Positions 28,184 through 37,237 of a stretch of DNA of 64,000 nucleotides are shown here, in pieces. The stretch comes from Bailinhaonella thermotolerans (lineage in GTDB: Bacteria; Actinomycetota; Actinomycetes; Streptosporangiales; Streptosporangiaceae). The first letter of the stretch is position 1; every line of letters begins with the position of its first letter. Under the pieces are notes generated by a model that worked only from the letters and a program-made list of their open reading frames with translations, had not been told where the DNA came from and searched no databases. The stretch lies in assembly GCF_003594875.1 (NCBI RefSeq), contig NZ_QZEY01000008.1, positions 248,001 to 312,000 on the forward strand, given 5' to 3'. Made by a program: the position numbers and the translations under genes.

Positions 28184-29671
28184 GTGATCAAGGAGTTCAA
28201 GCTCCCCGACGTCGGCGAGGGCCTGACCGAGGCCGAGATCGTCAAGTGGCACGTGCAGCCCGGCGACCGGGTCGAGGTCAACCAGACGATCGTGGAGATC
28301 GAGACCGCCAAGGCCATGGTCGAGCTGCCCTGCCCGTTCGAGGGCGTGGTGTCGGCGCTGCACGTCGGCGAGGGCACGACGGTGGACGTCGGCACGCCGA
28401 TCATCGCGGTGGACACCTCCGGCGACGGCTCCGCCGCCGTGGCCGCCCCGGCCTCCGAGCCGCCCGCCCAGGCGGCCGCGCTCAAGGACGACATGGTGCC
28501 GTCCCCGCCCGCCGAGGGCGCGATCGAGCCCGGCATGCACGGGAGCCCCGCGCCGAAGGCCAAGGAGGAGCGCCAGCCCGTCCTGGTCGGCTACGGCGTC
28601 AAGATGACCAGCGCCAAGCGCCGCCCGCGCAAGGCCCCCGCCGGTTCGCAGCCCTCCGCGAGCGCGGCGGCGCAGGCCCCCGCGCAGGCCGCTCCCTCGC
28701 AACCGGCCCCCGCGCCGGCGGAGCCCGCGCGGCCCGCCCCGGCGCCCGCGCGGCAGCCCGCTCAGGCCGTACCCGCTCAGGCTCCCGCGGCGGGGGCGGG
28801 CCGGGTGGCGGTGCTGGCCAAGCCGCCGGTGCGCAAGCTCGCCAAGGACCTCGGCGTGGACCTGTCGGCGATCACCGGCACGGGCCCGGGCGGGAGCATC
28901 ACCCGCGAGGACGTGCACGCCGCCGCCGGAGGTCAGGCCACGGCCCCCGCGGGGCAGCCGCGCGTGGCGGCGGAGGCCCGCGAGGAGCGCATCCCGATCA
29001 AGGGGGTGCGCAAGCACACGGCCGCCGCGATGGTCTCCTCGGCGTTCACCGCGCCGCACGTCACCGAGTTCCTCCAGGTGGACGTGACGGAGACGATGGC
29101 GGCCGTACGGCGGCTGCGCGCGATGCCCGACTTCGAGGGCGTCAAGGTGTCGCCGCTGCTGCTGGTCGCCAAGGCGCTGCTGGTCGCGGCCCGCAAGCAC
29201 CCCATGATCAACTCGTCGTGGGAAGAGCCGGACATCGTCGTCAAGCACTACGTGAACCTGGGCATCGCGGCGGCGACCGACCGCGGCCTGGTCGTCCCCA
29301 ACATCAAGGACGCCCACACGCTGTCCCTGCCCGACCTGGCCCGGGCGATCACCGCCCTCACCGAGACGGCCCGCGCGGGCCGCACCCAGCCCGCCGACAT
29401 GAGCGGCGGCACCATCACGATCACCAACGTCGGCGTCTTCGGCGTGGACACCGGCACGCCCATCCTCAACCCCGGCGAGTCCGCCATCTTGGCCATCGGC
29501 CAGATCCGCGACATGCCCTGGGTCGTGGACGGCGAGCTCGCGGTCCGCAAGGTGACCACCCTCGCCCTGTCCTTCGACCACCGCGTCGTGGACGGGGAAC
29601 TCGGCTCCTACGTCCTCCGCGACGTCGGCGCCATGCTGGAGGACCCCCTCCGCATGCTCGCCTGGTCCTGA
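28184..29671 (+). CDS. Dihydrolipoamide acyltransferase (E2) of a 2-oxoacid dehydrogenase complex
   Basis: A 495-residue E2. A single lipoyl domain (residues 1-80; lipoyl Lys in EIETAKAMVELP) is followed by a long Ala/Pro linker, an E3-binding domain (VRKLAKDLGVDLSAITGTGP) and the catalytic CAT domain ending with SFDHRVVDG (catalytic His). It transfers acyl groups from E1 to CoA. A linker segment, GYGVKMTSAKRRPRK, is common in actinobacterial branched-chain-type E2 proteins. The start is GTG 28184. No E3 gene follows; a hairpin terminator does. Confidence 0.95.
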   Translation: MIKEFKLPDVGEGLTEAEIVKWHVQPGDRVEVNQTIVEIETAKAMVELPCPFEGVVSALHVGEGTTVDVGTPIIAVDTSGDGSAAVAAPASEPPAQAAALKDDMVPSPPAEGAIEPGMHGSPAPKAKEERQPVLVGYGVKMTSAKRRPRKAPAGSQPSASAAAQAPAQAAPSQPAPAPAEPARPAPAPARQPAQAVPAQAPAAGAGRVAVLAKPPVRKLAKDLGVDLSAITGTGPGGSITREDVHAAAGGQATAPAGQPRVAAEAREERIPIKGVRKHTAAAMVSSAFTAPHVTEFLQVDVTETMAAVRRLRAMPDFEGVKVSPLLLVAKALLVAARKHPMINSSWEEPDIVVKHYVNLGIAAATDRGLVVPNIKDAHTLSLPDLARAITALTETARAGRTQPADMSGGTITITNVGVFGVDTGTPILNPGESAILAIGQIRDMPWVVDGELAVRKVTTLALSFDHRVVDGELGSYVLRDVGAMLEDPLRMLAWS

Positions 29672-29711
29672 CGGACACCGGAGGAGCCCGGTCCTGACGG
29701 GCGTCTGAGGA

Positions 29712-29739
29712 GGGGACGGGGAGAGGGAGCCCCGTCCCC
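29712..29739 (+). terminator. Rho-independent-like hairpin after the E2 gene
   Basis: GGGGACGGGG and CCCCGTCCCC form a perfect 10-bp stem with loop AGAGGGAG, followed by TTCC. It closes the dehydrogenase operon. Confidence 0.75.
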
Positions 29740-29849
29740 TTCCGCCGCGGGTCCCTGGCCGGATCTCCGCGCGGGATCGATAATCGGTGCGGGGGTGCCG
29801 CGCCGGGCGCACGGCCCGGCGCGGGAGTGGCCTACCTGCGGAGGGCGGC

Positions 29850-31928
29850 TTGGCCCGATCCGATCCCATCCGGCCCGACGTGGCGCGGCGTGAGGCCGCG
29901 GCCCGCGGGCGGAGCTCGCGCGAGCCGTACCCGCAGAGCCGCGCGGACGGGTACCTCCCGCCGGCCAGGCAGCCGGTGCGGGCCGTGGTGTGGGCGATCC
30001 ACCTGGCCGTGCCGCTGCTGGGGCTGTGGCTGCTGCTGGCCAACCCGGAGCGGCTGGACGTGCCCTGGGCGCACGCGGGCGCGCACTTCTGGCTGGTGCT
30101 GACCGTGGCGGCGGTGAACGTCGCCGTCGGGGCGCTGATGAGCGAGGCGGCGGCGCAGCGGGAGGACGCCCGGCTGTTCCTGGTCTCGCTGGTGTTCCTG
30201 CTCACCGCCGGGTTCTTCCTGCTGCACGCGCTGGCCACGCCGGGGGTCCTCGTGCCGGGGGGCAACGCCGGGTTCGACATCGCGCAGCCGACCGGGCTGG
30301 CGCTGGGGTCGGTGCTGGCGTTCGTGTCGTCGCTGCCGCTGGGCCCCTGGGTGCTGCGGTACCGCAGGTGGCTGCGGGGCGGGCTGGTCGGGCTGCTCGT
30401 GGCGTGGGCGGCGTGGTCGCTGGCGCTGCTGCCGCCGCTGGACCGGCCCATCGGGGAGGGCGGGCGGGCGATGCTCGCGCTGGGCGTCGTCAGCGTGGTG
30501 TTCTACGCGGCGGCGGCCTTCCGGTACCACCTGATGCACCGCCGCCGCCCCGCGGCCATGCTGATCAGCATCGTCACCGCGTTCGCGCTGCTGGCCGAGG
30601 CGATGGCGGCGGCCGTGCTCGGGCGGAACTGGCACCTGTCGTGGTGGCTGTGGCACCTCCTGCTCGTGTTCGCGTTCGGGTTCGTGGCCTACAGCGCGTA
30701 CATCAAGTTCCGCCGCGAGGGCTCCACGGCCGGGATCTTCGACGCGATCGCGCTCGGCGGCACGGCGCGGCGCGTCCGGGCGCAGTACGCCCAGGCGCTG
30801 GAGGAGCTGGTGCTGCGGCTGCGGCGCGGCGAGGACACCGGCGTGCTGCCCCGGCTCGCGGGGGCGTTCGGGCTCACCGAGGGGCAGGCGGCGGTGCTGG
30901 GCCGGGCCGGGCGGGCGCTGGCCACCGAGCGCGAGGTGTCCGAGCGGCTGGCGGCGCTGGTGGACATCGGGCGGCAGGCCCGGGTGGGGCTGTCCGAGGG
31001 CGAGTTCGTGACCCGCATGCTGGACCGGGTACGGCAGGCGTTCGGCGACGTGCGGATCGGGCTCGTGTCCGGGGGCCGGCTCCGGATCGGCGCCGACACC
31101 TACACCACGGGCGAGCTGGCCCGGCCGGTGATCCGCGGCGGCTACGTCGTGCACCCGCTGACCGTGAAGGGGGAGCCCGCGGGCGCGCTGGAGGTGCCGG
31201 TCTCGCGGACGGCGCAGGACGAGGCGCTGGCGGCGATGCTGGCCAGCCAGTTGTCGATCGCGCTGGAGAACGCCCGGCTCTACCGCGAGCTGGAGACGCT
31301 GTTCCGGCAGTACATGTCCCCCGACGTGGCCGCCAAGCTGCTCGCCGACCCCGACCAGGCGGCGCTGGGCGGCTCGCTCAAGGAGGTCACGGCGCTGTTC
31401 GCGGACCTGCGCGGGTTCACGACGTTCTCCGAGCGGGTGGAGCCGGGCGAGATCGTGGACATGCTGAACGCCTACCACACGGCCGCCGTGCCGTGCGTGC
31501 TGCGCAACGGCGGCACGATCGTGCAGTTCGTGGGCGACGCGCTGCTGGCGCTGTTCAACGCCCCCGCCGACCAGGAGCACCACGCGCGGCACGCCGTACG
31601 GGCCGCGCTGGAGATGCAGCGCGCGGTGGACCGGATCGCGCGCGGGCGGGCCGACTGGCCGAGGTTTCGGGTCGGGGTGAACACCGGGCCCGCGCTCGTC
31701 GGCAACATCGGCAGCCCGGAGCTGCGCGGCTTCAACGCGATGGGCGACGCGGTGAACGTGGCGGCCCGGCTCCAGGGGCTCGCCGAGCCCGGCCAGGTGG
31801 TCATCGGCGAGGCCACCCGCGCGGCGCTGGGCCGGGCCGCCGAGGTCACGCCGCTCGGGGACCTGAATCTCAAGGGCAAGACCCGGCCGGTCAGGGCGTA
31901 CGTCCTGACCGCGCGGGCCGACATCTGA
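29850..31928 (+). CDS. Membrane class III adenylate/guanylate cyclase
   Basis: About 692 residues from TTG 29850 (GGAGG five bases before). About six or seven hydrophobic helices (residues 45-280) precede a GAF-like region (about 330-470) and a class III cyclase domain (about 490-690). Metal-binding aspartates are D519 (FADLRGFT) and D563 (FVGDALLALF); transition-state residues are N636 and R640 (NVAAR). The usual purine-selecting Lys is Q559 and its partner position is N629. A Gln/Asn pair was reported for the mycobacterial cyclase Rv0386, so nucleotide selectivity may be unusual. A Crp-family gene follows 26 bp downstream. Confidence 0.9.
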   Translation: MARSDPIRPDVARREAAARGRSSREPYPQSRADGYLPPARQPVRAVVWAIHLAVPLLGLWLLLANPERLDVPWAHAGAHFWLVLTVAAVNVAVGALMSEAAAQREDARLFLVSLVFLLTAGFFLLHALATPGVLVPGGNAGFDIAQPTGLALGSVLAFVSSLPLGPWVLRYRRWLRGGLVGLLVAWAAWSLALLPPLDRPIGEGGRAMLALGVVSVVFYAAAAFRYHLMHRRRPAAMLISIVTAFALLAEAMAAAVLGRNWHLSWWLWHLLLVFAFGFVAYSAYIKFRREGSTAGIFDAIALGGTARRVRAQYAQALEELVLRLRRGEDTGVLPRLAGAFGLTEGQAAVLGRAGRALATEREVSERLAALVDIGRQARVGLSEGEFVTRMLDRVRQAFGDVRIGLVSGGRLRIGADTYTTGELARPVIRGGYVVHPLTVKGEPAGALEVPVSRTAQDEALAAMLASQLSIALENARLYRELETLFRQYMSPDVAAKLLADPDQAALGGSLKEVTALFADLRGFTTFSERVEPGEIVDMLNAYHTAAVPCVLRNGGTIVQFVGDALLALFNAPADQEHHARHAVRAALEMQRAVDRIARGRADWPRFRVGVNTGPALVGNIGSPELRGFNAMGDAVNVAARLQGLAEPGQVVIGEATRAALGRAAEVTPLGDLNLKGKTRPVRAYVLTARADI

Positions 31929-31954
31929 CGACCGGGCACCGACAGGAGACGCGT

Positions 31955-32659
31955 ATGACAGCCCGCCCGCCCGGCCCCGGCACGCTTCCCGAGGAGGGCG
32001 GCGACGTGGAGTTCCTCGACGAGCTGACCCCCGGCGAACGGGACGAGCTGGTCCGCTGCGGCAGGAGGCGCCGGTGGGAGCGCGGGGCCACGCTGATGAG
32101 CGAGGGCGACCGGGCCGAATGGGTGCTCATCCTGACCTCGGGCCGGATCAAGTGCTCCTCCCACACCGAGGCCGGCGGCGAGGTCATCCTCGCGGTCCGC
32201 GGCCCCGGGTCGCTCATCGGGGAGCTGTCCTCGATCGACGGCGAGCCCCGCTCGGCGACGGTGACCGCGCTGGAGCCGGTGGAGGGGGTGGTCGTCCCGT
32301 TCGCGGAGTTCTCGGCGTTCCTGCGGGACCACGGGCGGGTGGCGCTGCTGCTCATCCGCATCGTGACCGGGAAGCTGCGGGACGCGGACCGCAAGCGCAT
32401 CGAGTTCGGCGCGTTCGACACGACGGGCCGGGTCGCCACCCGCCTGCTGGAGCTGGCCGAGCGGTACGGCGAGCCCGTGCCGGGCGGCGTCCGCGTGGCG
32501 CTGCCCCTGTCGCAGGACGAGCTCGCGGGCTGGACCGGCTCGTCCCGCGAGGCCGTCAGCAAGGCCCTGCGCGGCCTGCGCGAACGCGGCCTCATCGAGA
32601 CCGGCCGCCGCCGCGTCGTCATCCACGACCTGGAGGGCCTGCGCCGCCGCGCCCGCTGA
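31955..32659 (+). CDS. Crp/Fnr-family transcriptional regulator with intact cAMP-binding signature
   Basis: A 234-residue protein. The cyclic-nucleotide-binding domain contains LIGELSSIDGEPRSATVTAL, giving the Glu, Arg and Ser that contact cAMP in Crp. The dimer helix and a C-terminal winged HTH (LPLSQDELAGWTGSSREAVS then KALRGLRERGLIE) follow. AGGAG precedes ATG 31955. Lying directly after a nucleotide cyclase, it is a good candidate for the cyclase's own effector. Confidence 0.93.
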   Translation: MTARPPGPGTLPEEGGDVEFLDELTPGERDELVRCGRRRRWERGATLMSEGDRAEWVLILTSGRIKCSSHTEAGGEVILAVRGPGSLIGELSSIDGEPRSATVTALEPVEGVVVPFAEFSAFLRDHGRVALLLIRIVTGKLRDADRKRIEFGAFDTTGRVATRLLELAERYGEPVPGGVRVALPLSQDELAGWTGSSREAVSKALRGLRERGLIETGRRRVVIHDLEGLRRRAR

Positions 32660-32730
32660 CCGGCACGGCGGTTCGCGCTCCCCGGGGTAGGGGACAAAGC
32701 GGGCGTACGCCGTACGTCATGATGGAGGAC

Positions 32731-34203
32731 ATGGTCGCCGCCCCCCAAGCGACCTCGCCGCAGGACGCGCCCGGGACGCCGGAGTACGCCGCCCGGATGC
32801 GCTACGCGTGGCGGGTCTGCTCCGTGACGAGCCTCGGGCTGATCCTGATCGGGGTCAACGGCAGCACGCTCAACGTCGCCCTGCCCGAGGTGGTGCGCCA
32901 CTTCGACGCCGGGCCGTTCGCGGCGAGCTGGATCCTGCTGTCGTTCCTGCTGGTCAACACCGCGTCGCTGGTGTTCTTCGCGCGGATCGCGGACCTGTTC
33001 GGGCGGCGCGAGACGTACCTGCTGGGATTCGCGGTCTTCACCCTGGCCGCGCTGCTCTCGGGGTTCGCGCCGAACGTGTGGGTGCTGATCGCGCTGCGGG
33101 CGGTCCAGGCCCTCGGCGCGTCGATGATCCTGGCCAACGGCACGGTCATCATCACGGGCGCGTTCCCGCCGGACCGGCTGAGCGAGGGCATGGGCGTCTA
33201 CATGGGCACGCTCTCCGTGGCCCAGCTCGCCGGCCCGACCGTCGGCGGCCTGATCGCCGACACCCTCGGCTGGCGCGGCGTCTTCTGGTTCAACGTGCCG
33301 TTCGGCCTGGCCGCGCTGGTCTGGGGGCTGATCGTGCTCCGGCGTGTGCCCCGGCGCGAGCGCGAGCCCGTGGACGCCCTCGGCAACCTGCTGATCTTCG
33401 TGGCGCTGAGCGGCGCGCTGGTCTCGCTCTCCGAGGCGGGCTCCGGCGGCGTCGGCCCGCTCGTGATCGGGGGCGCGGCGGCGTTCGCGGTCCTGCTGCC
33501 CGTGCTGCTCCTCGTCGAGCGGCGGGCCGCCAACCCGGTCCTGGACCTGCGCCTGTTCGGGGAGCGCTCGCTGGCGTTCGCCAACCTGGCCTCGTTCTGC
33601 AACGCGCTGGCCAGGTCGGCCGTGGTGCTGCTGCTGGCGCTCTACTTCCAGGCGGTGCGCGGCATGAACGCCTTCGAGGCCGCCCTCGCCGTCCTCCCCA
33701 CCGCCGTCGGCATGGCGATCGCGTCCCCCGTCGCGGGCCGCCTGGGCCGCCGGGTCCGCCCGCACGCCCTGGCCGTCGCCGGCGCCTCCCTGTCGGCCGC
33801 GGGCCTGCTCGTCCTCCTCGTCTCCGCCGGGCCGCGCACGCCGTACGCGGTCCTGGCCGCCGGCCTCTTCCTGGCCGGGTGCGGCAGCGGCGCGTTCCTC
33901 ACCGGCAACACGACGCAGGTCATGAGCGAGCTCCCGGCCGACCGCCTGGGCGTGGTCAACGGCTTCCGCGTCATGGTCATGAACGTGGGGATCGTGCTGA
34001 GCGTCGCGCTCACCCTGAGCCTGCTGACCAGCGCCCTGACCGGCCGGGACAAGGCCCTCGTCTACGCCGGGACCCTCTCCCGGCTCTCCCCCGAGGCCGT
34101 CGAGGGCCTCGTCACCGGCTACCAGCGCGCCCTGGCCGCTCTGGCCGCCGTGGCCCTCGCCGCCATCGTCAGCGCCGCCCTGGCCCGCTCCAGGCGCTCC
34201 TGA
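32731..34203 (+). CDS. MFS transporter, DHA2 (EmrB/QacA, 14-helix) type
   Basis: About 490 residues with about 14 transmembrane helices. Family features are LILIGVNGSTLNVALPEVVR in TM1, RIADLFGRRETYLLG (loop 2-3 motif A) and LAQ/GPTVGGLIADTLGWRG (motif C region). Proteins of this class export drugs or toxic metabolites using protons. ATG 32731 has GGAGG only two bases upstream; ATG 32719 or 32722 in the same frame are alternatives. The long open frame from 32074 is a shadow of the Crp gene. Confidence 0.92.
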   Translation: MVAAPQATSPQDAPGTPEYAARMRYAWRVCSVTSLGLILIGVNGSTLNVALPEVVRHFDAGPFAASWILLSFLLVNTASLVFFARIADLFGRRETYLLGFAVFTLAALLSGFAPNVWVLIALRAVQALGASMILANGTVIITGAFPPDRLSEGMGVYMGTLSVAQLAGPTVGGLIADTLGWRGVFWFNVPFGLAALVWGLIVLRRVPRREREPVDALGNLLIFVALSGALVSLSEAGSGGVGPLVIGGAAAFAVLLPVLLLVERRAANPVLDLRLFGERSLAFANLASFCNALARSAVVLLLALYFQAVRGMNAFEAALAVLPTAVGMAIASPVAGRLGRRVRPHALAVAGASLSAAGLLVLLVSAGPRTPYAVLAAGLFLAGCGSGAFLTGNTTQVMSELPADRLGVVNGFRVMVMNVGIVLSVALTLSLLTSALTGRDKALVYAGTLSRLSPEAVEGLVTGYQRALAALAAVALAAIVSAALARSRRS

Positions 34204-34263
34204 TCCCTCCGCCGTGCCCGCCTCGTACGGCCCCGCCCCGCGCGGTTCCCGGGAACGGCGCGG

Positions 34264-34302
34264 CCCCCCGCCGCTCTCCTTCGTGCCGGGAGCGGCGGGG
34301 GG
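34264..34302. terminator. Bidirectional hairpin terminator between MFS and PhoX genes
   Basis: CCCCCCGCCGCTC and GAGCGGCGGGGGG make a perfect 13-bp stem around a 13-nt loop between two convergent genes. Confidence 0.78.
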
Positions 34303-34369
34303 TCGGCGGGCGCGTGGCCGTACCGGCCCGGAGGCGGGAGCCGGGCCGTACGGCGCGACGGGCCCGGGC

Positions 34370-36436
34370 TCAGGCGCCGATGTGGCGGCCGTGCTTGTGC
34401 CAGGCGACCACGACCGAGGGCCGGGGCTGGGAGGAGCCGCCGTCGGGCCAGTGGCTGGAGGGCGTGTCGGGGCTGGCGCCGTCGGTCTCGCCCGGGTGCT
34501 GGACGGCGACGAAGGCGCTGCGGCCGTCCGCGGTGATGAGCGGGCCGCAGGTCTCGGCGCCCACCGGGACCGTGAGGAACTGGCGGACGTGACCCCGGTC
34601 GCGGCCCCGCACGGGCATCGCGAACAGGCCGTCGTTCTTCTTCAGCGCGTTGCCGTCCGTGGAGATCCACAGGTTGCCCCGCGGGTCGAACGCCAGGTTG
34701 TCCGGGCAGGAGATCGGCGAGACCTTCGTCTTGTCGAAGCCCGCGAAGTACGTCGAGGGGTCGGCCGGGTCGCCGCAGACCAGGGGGATGCTCCAGGCGA
34801 AGCGGGTGGACCCCGCGTCGTTGCCCGCCTCCAGGATCTCCAGGACGTGGCCGTGCTTGTTGGCCGCCCGCGGGTTCGCCTCGTCCACCTGCGCAGCCGT
34901 GCGCGAGGAGTTGTTGGTGAGGGCGACGTAGACCGCGCCGGTGACGGGGTTGCGCTCGATGTCCTCGGGGCGGTCCATCTTGGTCGCGCCCGCCTTGTCG
35001 GCCGCGAGGCGGGTGTGGACGAGGACCTCGGCCGCGGTCATGCCCTCGACGTGGCTCTTGTCGCCGGTGACCAGCGGGATCCAGACGCCGGAGCCGTCGA
35101 ACGCGCCGTCCGAGGGCGGCTTGCCGGTGCCGTCGATCTCGGCGGCGGGGCTGTCGCCGGTCAGCTTCGCGACGTAGAGCGTGCCCTCGTCCAGCAGCGT
35201 CCGGTTGTGGCGGTCGTCGCCGGGACGGAAGCGGCCCTTGGACACGAACTTGTACATGTAGTCGAAGCGCTCGTCGTCGCCCATGTAGACGACCACGCGG
35301 CCGTCGCGGGCGAGCGAGGTGTTGGCGGCCTCGTGCTTGAACCGGCCCAGCGCCGTGCGCTTGATCGGCGTGGAGTCCGGGTCGAACGGGTCGATCTCCA
35401 CGATCCAGCCGAACCGGTGCGCCTCGTGCGGGTGCCTGCCGAGGTCGAAGCGCTCGTCCACGCGGTCGAACCGGCGGTTGCCGCTGTCGTACGGCTTCGA
35501 GACGTCGATGCCGTAGCGCTTGAGGGACGGCTTCAGCGCCTCGGGGGCCTTGTCGGCGCCCACGAAGTACTGGTTGAAGTTCTCCTCGGCGGTGAGCACG
35601 GTCCCCCACGGGGTGGTGCCGCCGGCGCAGTTGTTGAGCATGCCGAGCACCCGCGTGCCGGTCGGGTCCGCCGCCGTCTTCAGCAGGTCGCTGCCCGCCG
35701 CGGGGCCGGTGAACCGCATCGGGGTCTCGGCGGTGATCCGGCGGTTGTAGCGGCGGCGGCCCTCGGTGACGAGCTTCCACCGGCCGGTGCCGCCCACGCG
35801 CGCGATCTCCACGACGGAGCCGCCGTGCGCGGCCATGCCGATCTTGATCTGCTCGATCGTGGCGTTCGTCCCGCCCTTGTAGCCGCGGAACATGAGCTGC
35901 TCGTCGCTGTACTCGTGGTTCACCCACAGCAGCGCCCGGTCCCGGCCGAGCGGGTGGAACGACACGAAGTCGCAGTTGTACCCGAACTGCGCGGCCTGCG
36001 CGGCGGCCGTCTGCCGCTCGAAGTCGAAGGCGGGCGCGTCCGGCAGCACCGGGTCGCCCCAGCGCACCACGACCGCGTGGTCGTACCCCTCGGCCACCGT
36101 GACCCGGTCCTCGGTGTTCGGCGCGACCGGCTCGAAGGTCAGCCGCCCGCCGATGCCCGGCCCCTCCCCGGGCTGCCGGGGCAGGTCCGGGTTCGCGTAC
36201 GCCGTGCCGGCCAGGGACGCCCCGGCGCCCACGACGAGGGCTCCGAGCGCGCCCGCCCGCAGGGCGCCCCGGCGGGACAGGGCCTTGGCGGCGATGTCGC
36301 CGAAGTAGGCGTTCTCGCTCGTGTTCGGCACGTCGTGGTCACAGGCGTTGCCACAGCGGAACTGGCAGGTCAGCGCGCTGCGCCCGGAATGCTGGGTCAG
36401 CAGCGGGAGCAGTCTGCGGGCGGGGGGATTCGGCAC
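34370..36436 (-). CDS. phoX: PhoX-family (DUF839) alkaline phosphatase, Tat-exported
   Basis: A 688-residue protein. The Tat signal is SRRGALRAGALGALVVGAGA (near 54-73), after a long N-region with two cysteines. PhoX-type segments include SFHPLGRDRALLWVNHEYSD, AGGTTPWGTVLTAEENFNQY, GRFKHEAANT and KMDRPEDIERNPVTGAVYVA, which hold Ca/Fe-binding residues in known PhoX. It would hydrolyse phosphate esters outside the cell, commonly under phosphate limitation; no PHO box was identified. GTG 36436 has GGAGG six bases upstream. Confidence 0.93.
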   Translation of the reverse strand: MPNPPARRLLPLLTQHSGRSALTCQFRCGNACDHDVPNTSENAYFGDIAAKALSRRGALRAGALGALVVGAGASLAGTAYANPDLPRQPGEGPGIGGRLTFEPVAPNTEDRVTVAEGYDHAVVVRWGDPVLPDAPAFDFERQTAAAQAAQFGYNCDFVSFHPLGRDRALLWVNHEYSDEQLMFRGYKGGTNATIEQIKIGMAAHGGSVVEIARVGGTGRWKLVTEGRRRYNRRITAETPMRFTGPAAGSDLLKTAADPTGTRVLGMLNNCAGGTTPWGTVLTAEENFNQYFVGADKAPEALKPSLKRYGIDVSKPYDSGNRRFDRVDERFDLGRHPHEAHRFGWIVEIDPFDPDSTPIKRTALGRFKHEAANTSLARDGRVVVYMGDDERFDYMYKFVSKGRFRPGDDRHNRTLLDEGTLYVAKLTGDSPAAEIDGTGKPPSDGAFDGSGVWIPLVTGDKSHVEGMTAAEVLVHTRLAADKAGATKMDRPEDIERNPVTGAVYVALTNNSSRTAAQVDEANPRAANKHGHVLEILEAGNDAGSTRFAWSIPLVCGDPADPSTYFAGFDKTKVSPISCPDNLAFDPRGNLWISTDGNALKKNDGLFAMPVRGRDRGHVRQFLTVPVGAETCGPLITADGRSAFVAVQHPGETDGASPDTPSSHWPDGGSSQPRPSVVVAWHKHGRHIGA

Positions 36437-36549
36437 CGATCCTCCAGGTTTGGCGCTTTTGGTACGGCCGGGAGGCTACGGATCGCGCCGTAACCGGAGG
36501 TGAACACGGCTCGCCGGGCAGATGAACCTCTCCCGCCGGGGATGGTGGA

Positions 36550-37005
36550 ATGGACCCCGTGCCACCGAAACGCCCCGATCCCGAAGCCGTCCGCGCCGCC
36601 CTCGACGAGCAGCTCGCCGAGCTGGGCGAGCCGCCGTACGACGGCCCGTCCGACCTCGGCGTCCTCCAGCGCGCCTGCGTCGCCGCCGCGCTGCGGGCGT
36701 ACGCCTCGGGCGGGAAGCCCGTGCGCCCGGCGCTGCGGTTCGCCGTGCGGTCCCTGCTGGACGAGCTGGCGGCGCGCGCGCCGGGGCGGGCCGTGGAGGT
36801 CCGGGTGCCGCCGCTGGCCGCCGTGCAGTGCGTCGAGGGCCCCCGGCACACCCGGGGCACCCCGCCGAACGTGGTCGAGACCGACCCCCGCACCTGGCTG
36901 GAGCTGGCGACGGGCGCGCTGAGCTGGGCCGACGCGACGGCGGGCGGCCGGGTCGGCGTGAGCGGGACCCGTGCCGACCTCAGCCCCTACCTGCCGCTGA
37001 CGTAG
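36550..37005 (+). CDS. Sterol-carrier-family (SCP-like) protein
   Basis: A 151-residue protein of the actinobacterial maspardin/SCP2-related family that often sits near purF. It has LQRACVAAALRAYASGGKPV in the N-terminal helices, VEVRVPPLAAVQCVEG in the sheet, and ETDPRTWLELATG as the SCP hallmark. The ligand is unknown. It is divergent from phoX, 113 bp away. Confidence 0.8.
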   Translation: MDPVPPKRPDPEAVRAALDEQLAELGEPPYDGPSDLGVLQRACVAAALRAYASGGKPVRPALRFAVRSLLDELAARAPGRAVEVRVPPLAAVQCVEGPRHTRGTPPNVVETDPRTWLELATGALSWADATAGGRVGVSGTRADLSPYLPLT

Positions 37006-37062
37006 CCGGGGCGGCCCGCCCCCGGCGTCCGCCTGCCGGGTCCCGGCGGCCCCGGGGCGGGC

Positions 37063-37197
37063 CTCGGCGTCCGCCGGCTGGGCCTCGGCGCCTGCCGGTC
37101 GGATCACGGCGTCTGCCGAATGGGGCACGGCGCCTCCCGGGCGGGGCACGGCGCCTCCCGGGCGGGGCACGGCGTCTGCCGGCTGGGGCACGGCGGT
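37063..37197. repeat. 21-bp imperfect tandem repeats
   Basis: Unit ggggcacggcgcctcccgggc with variants (ctcggcgcctgccggtcgg, cacggcgtctgccgaatggg), about six copies. The repeat fills most of the 232-bp gap between the SCP-like gene and the convergent DUF4190 gene. Open frames through it give only periodic low-complexity peptides, so it is taken as non-coding. Confidence 0.75.
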
Positions 37198-37237
37198 CAC
37201 GGGACGGGCCTCGGCTTCTACGGGCTGGGCTTCGCGG

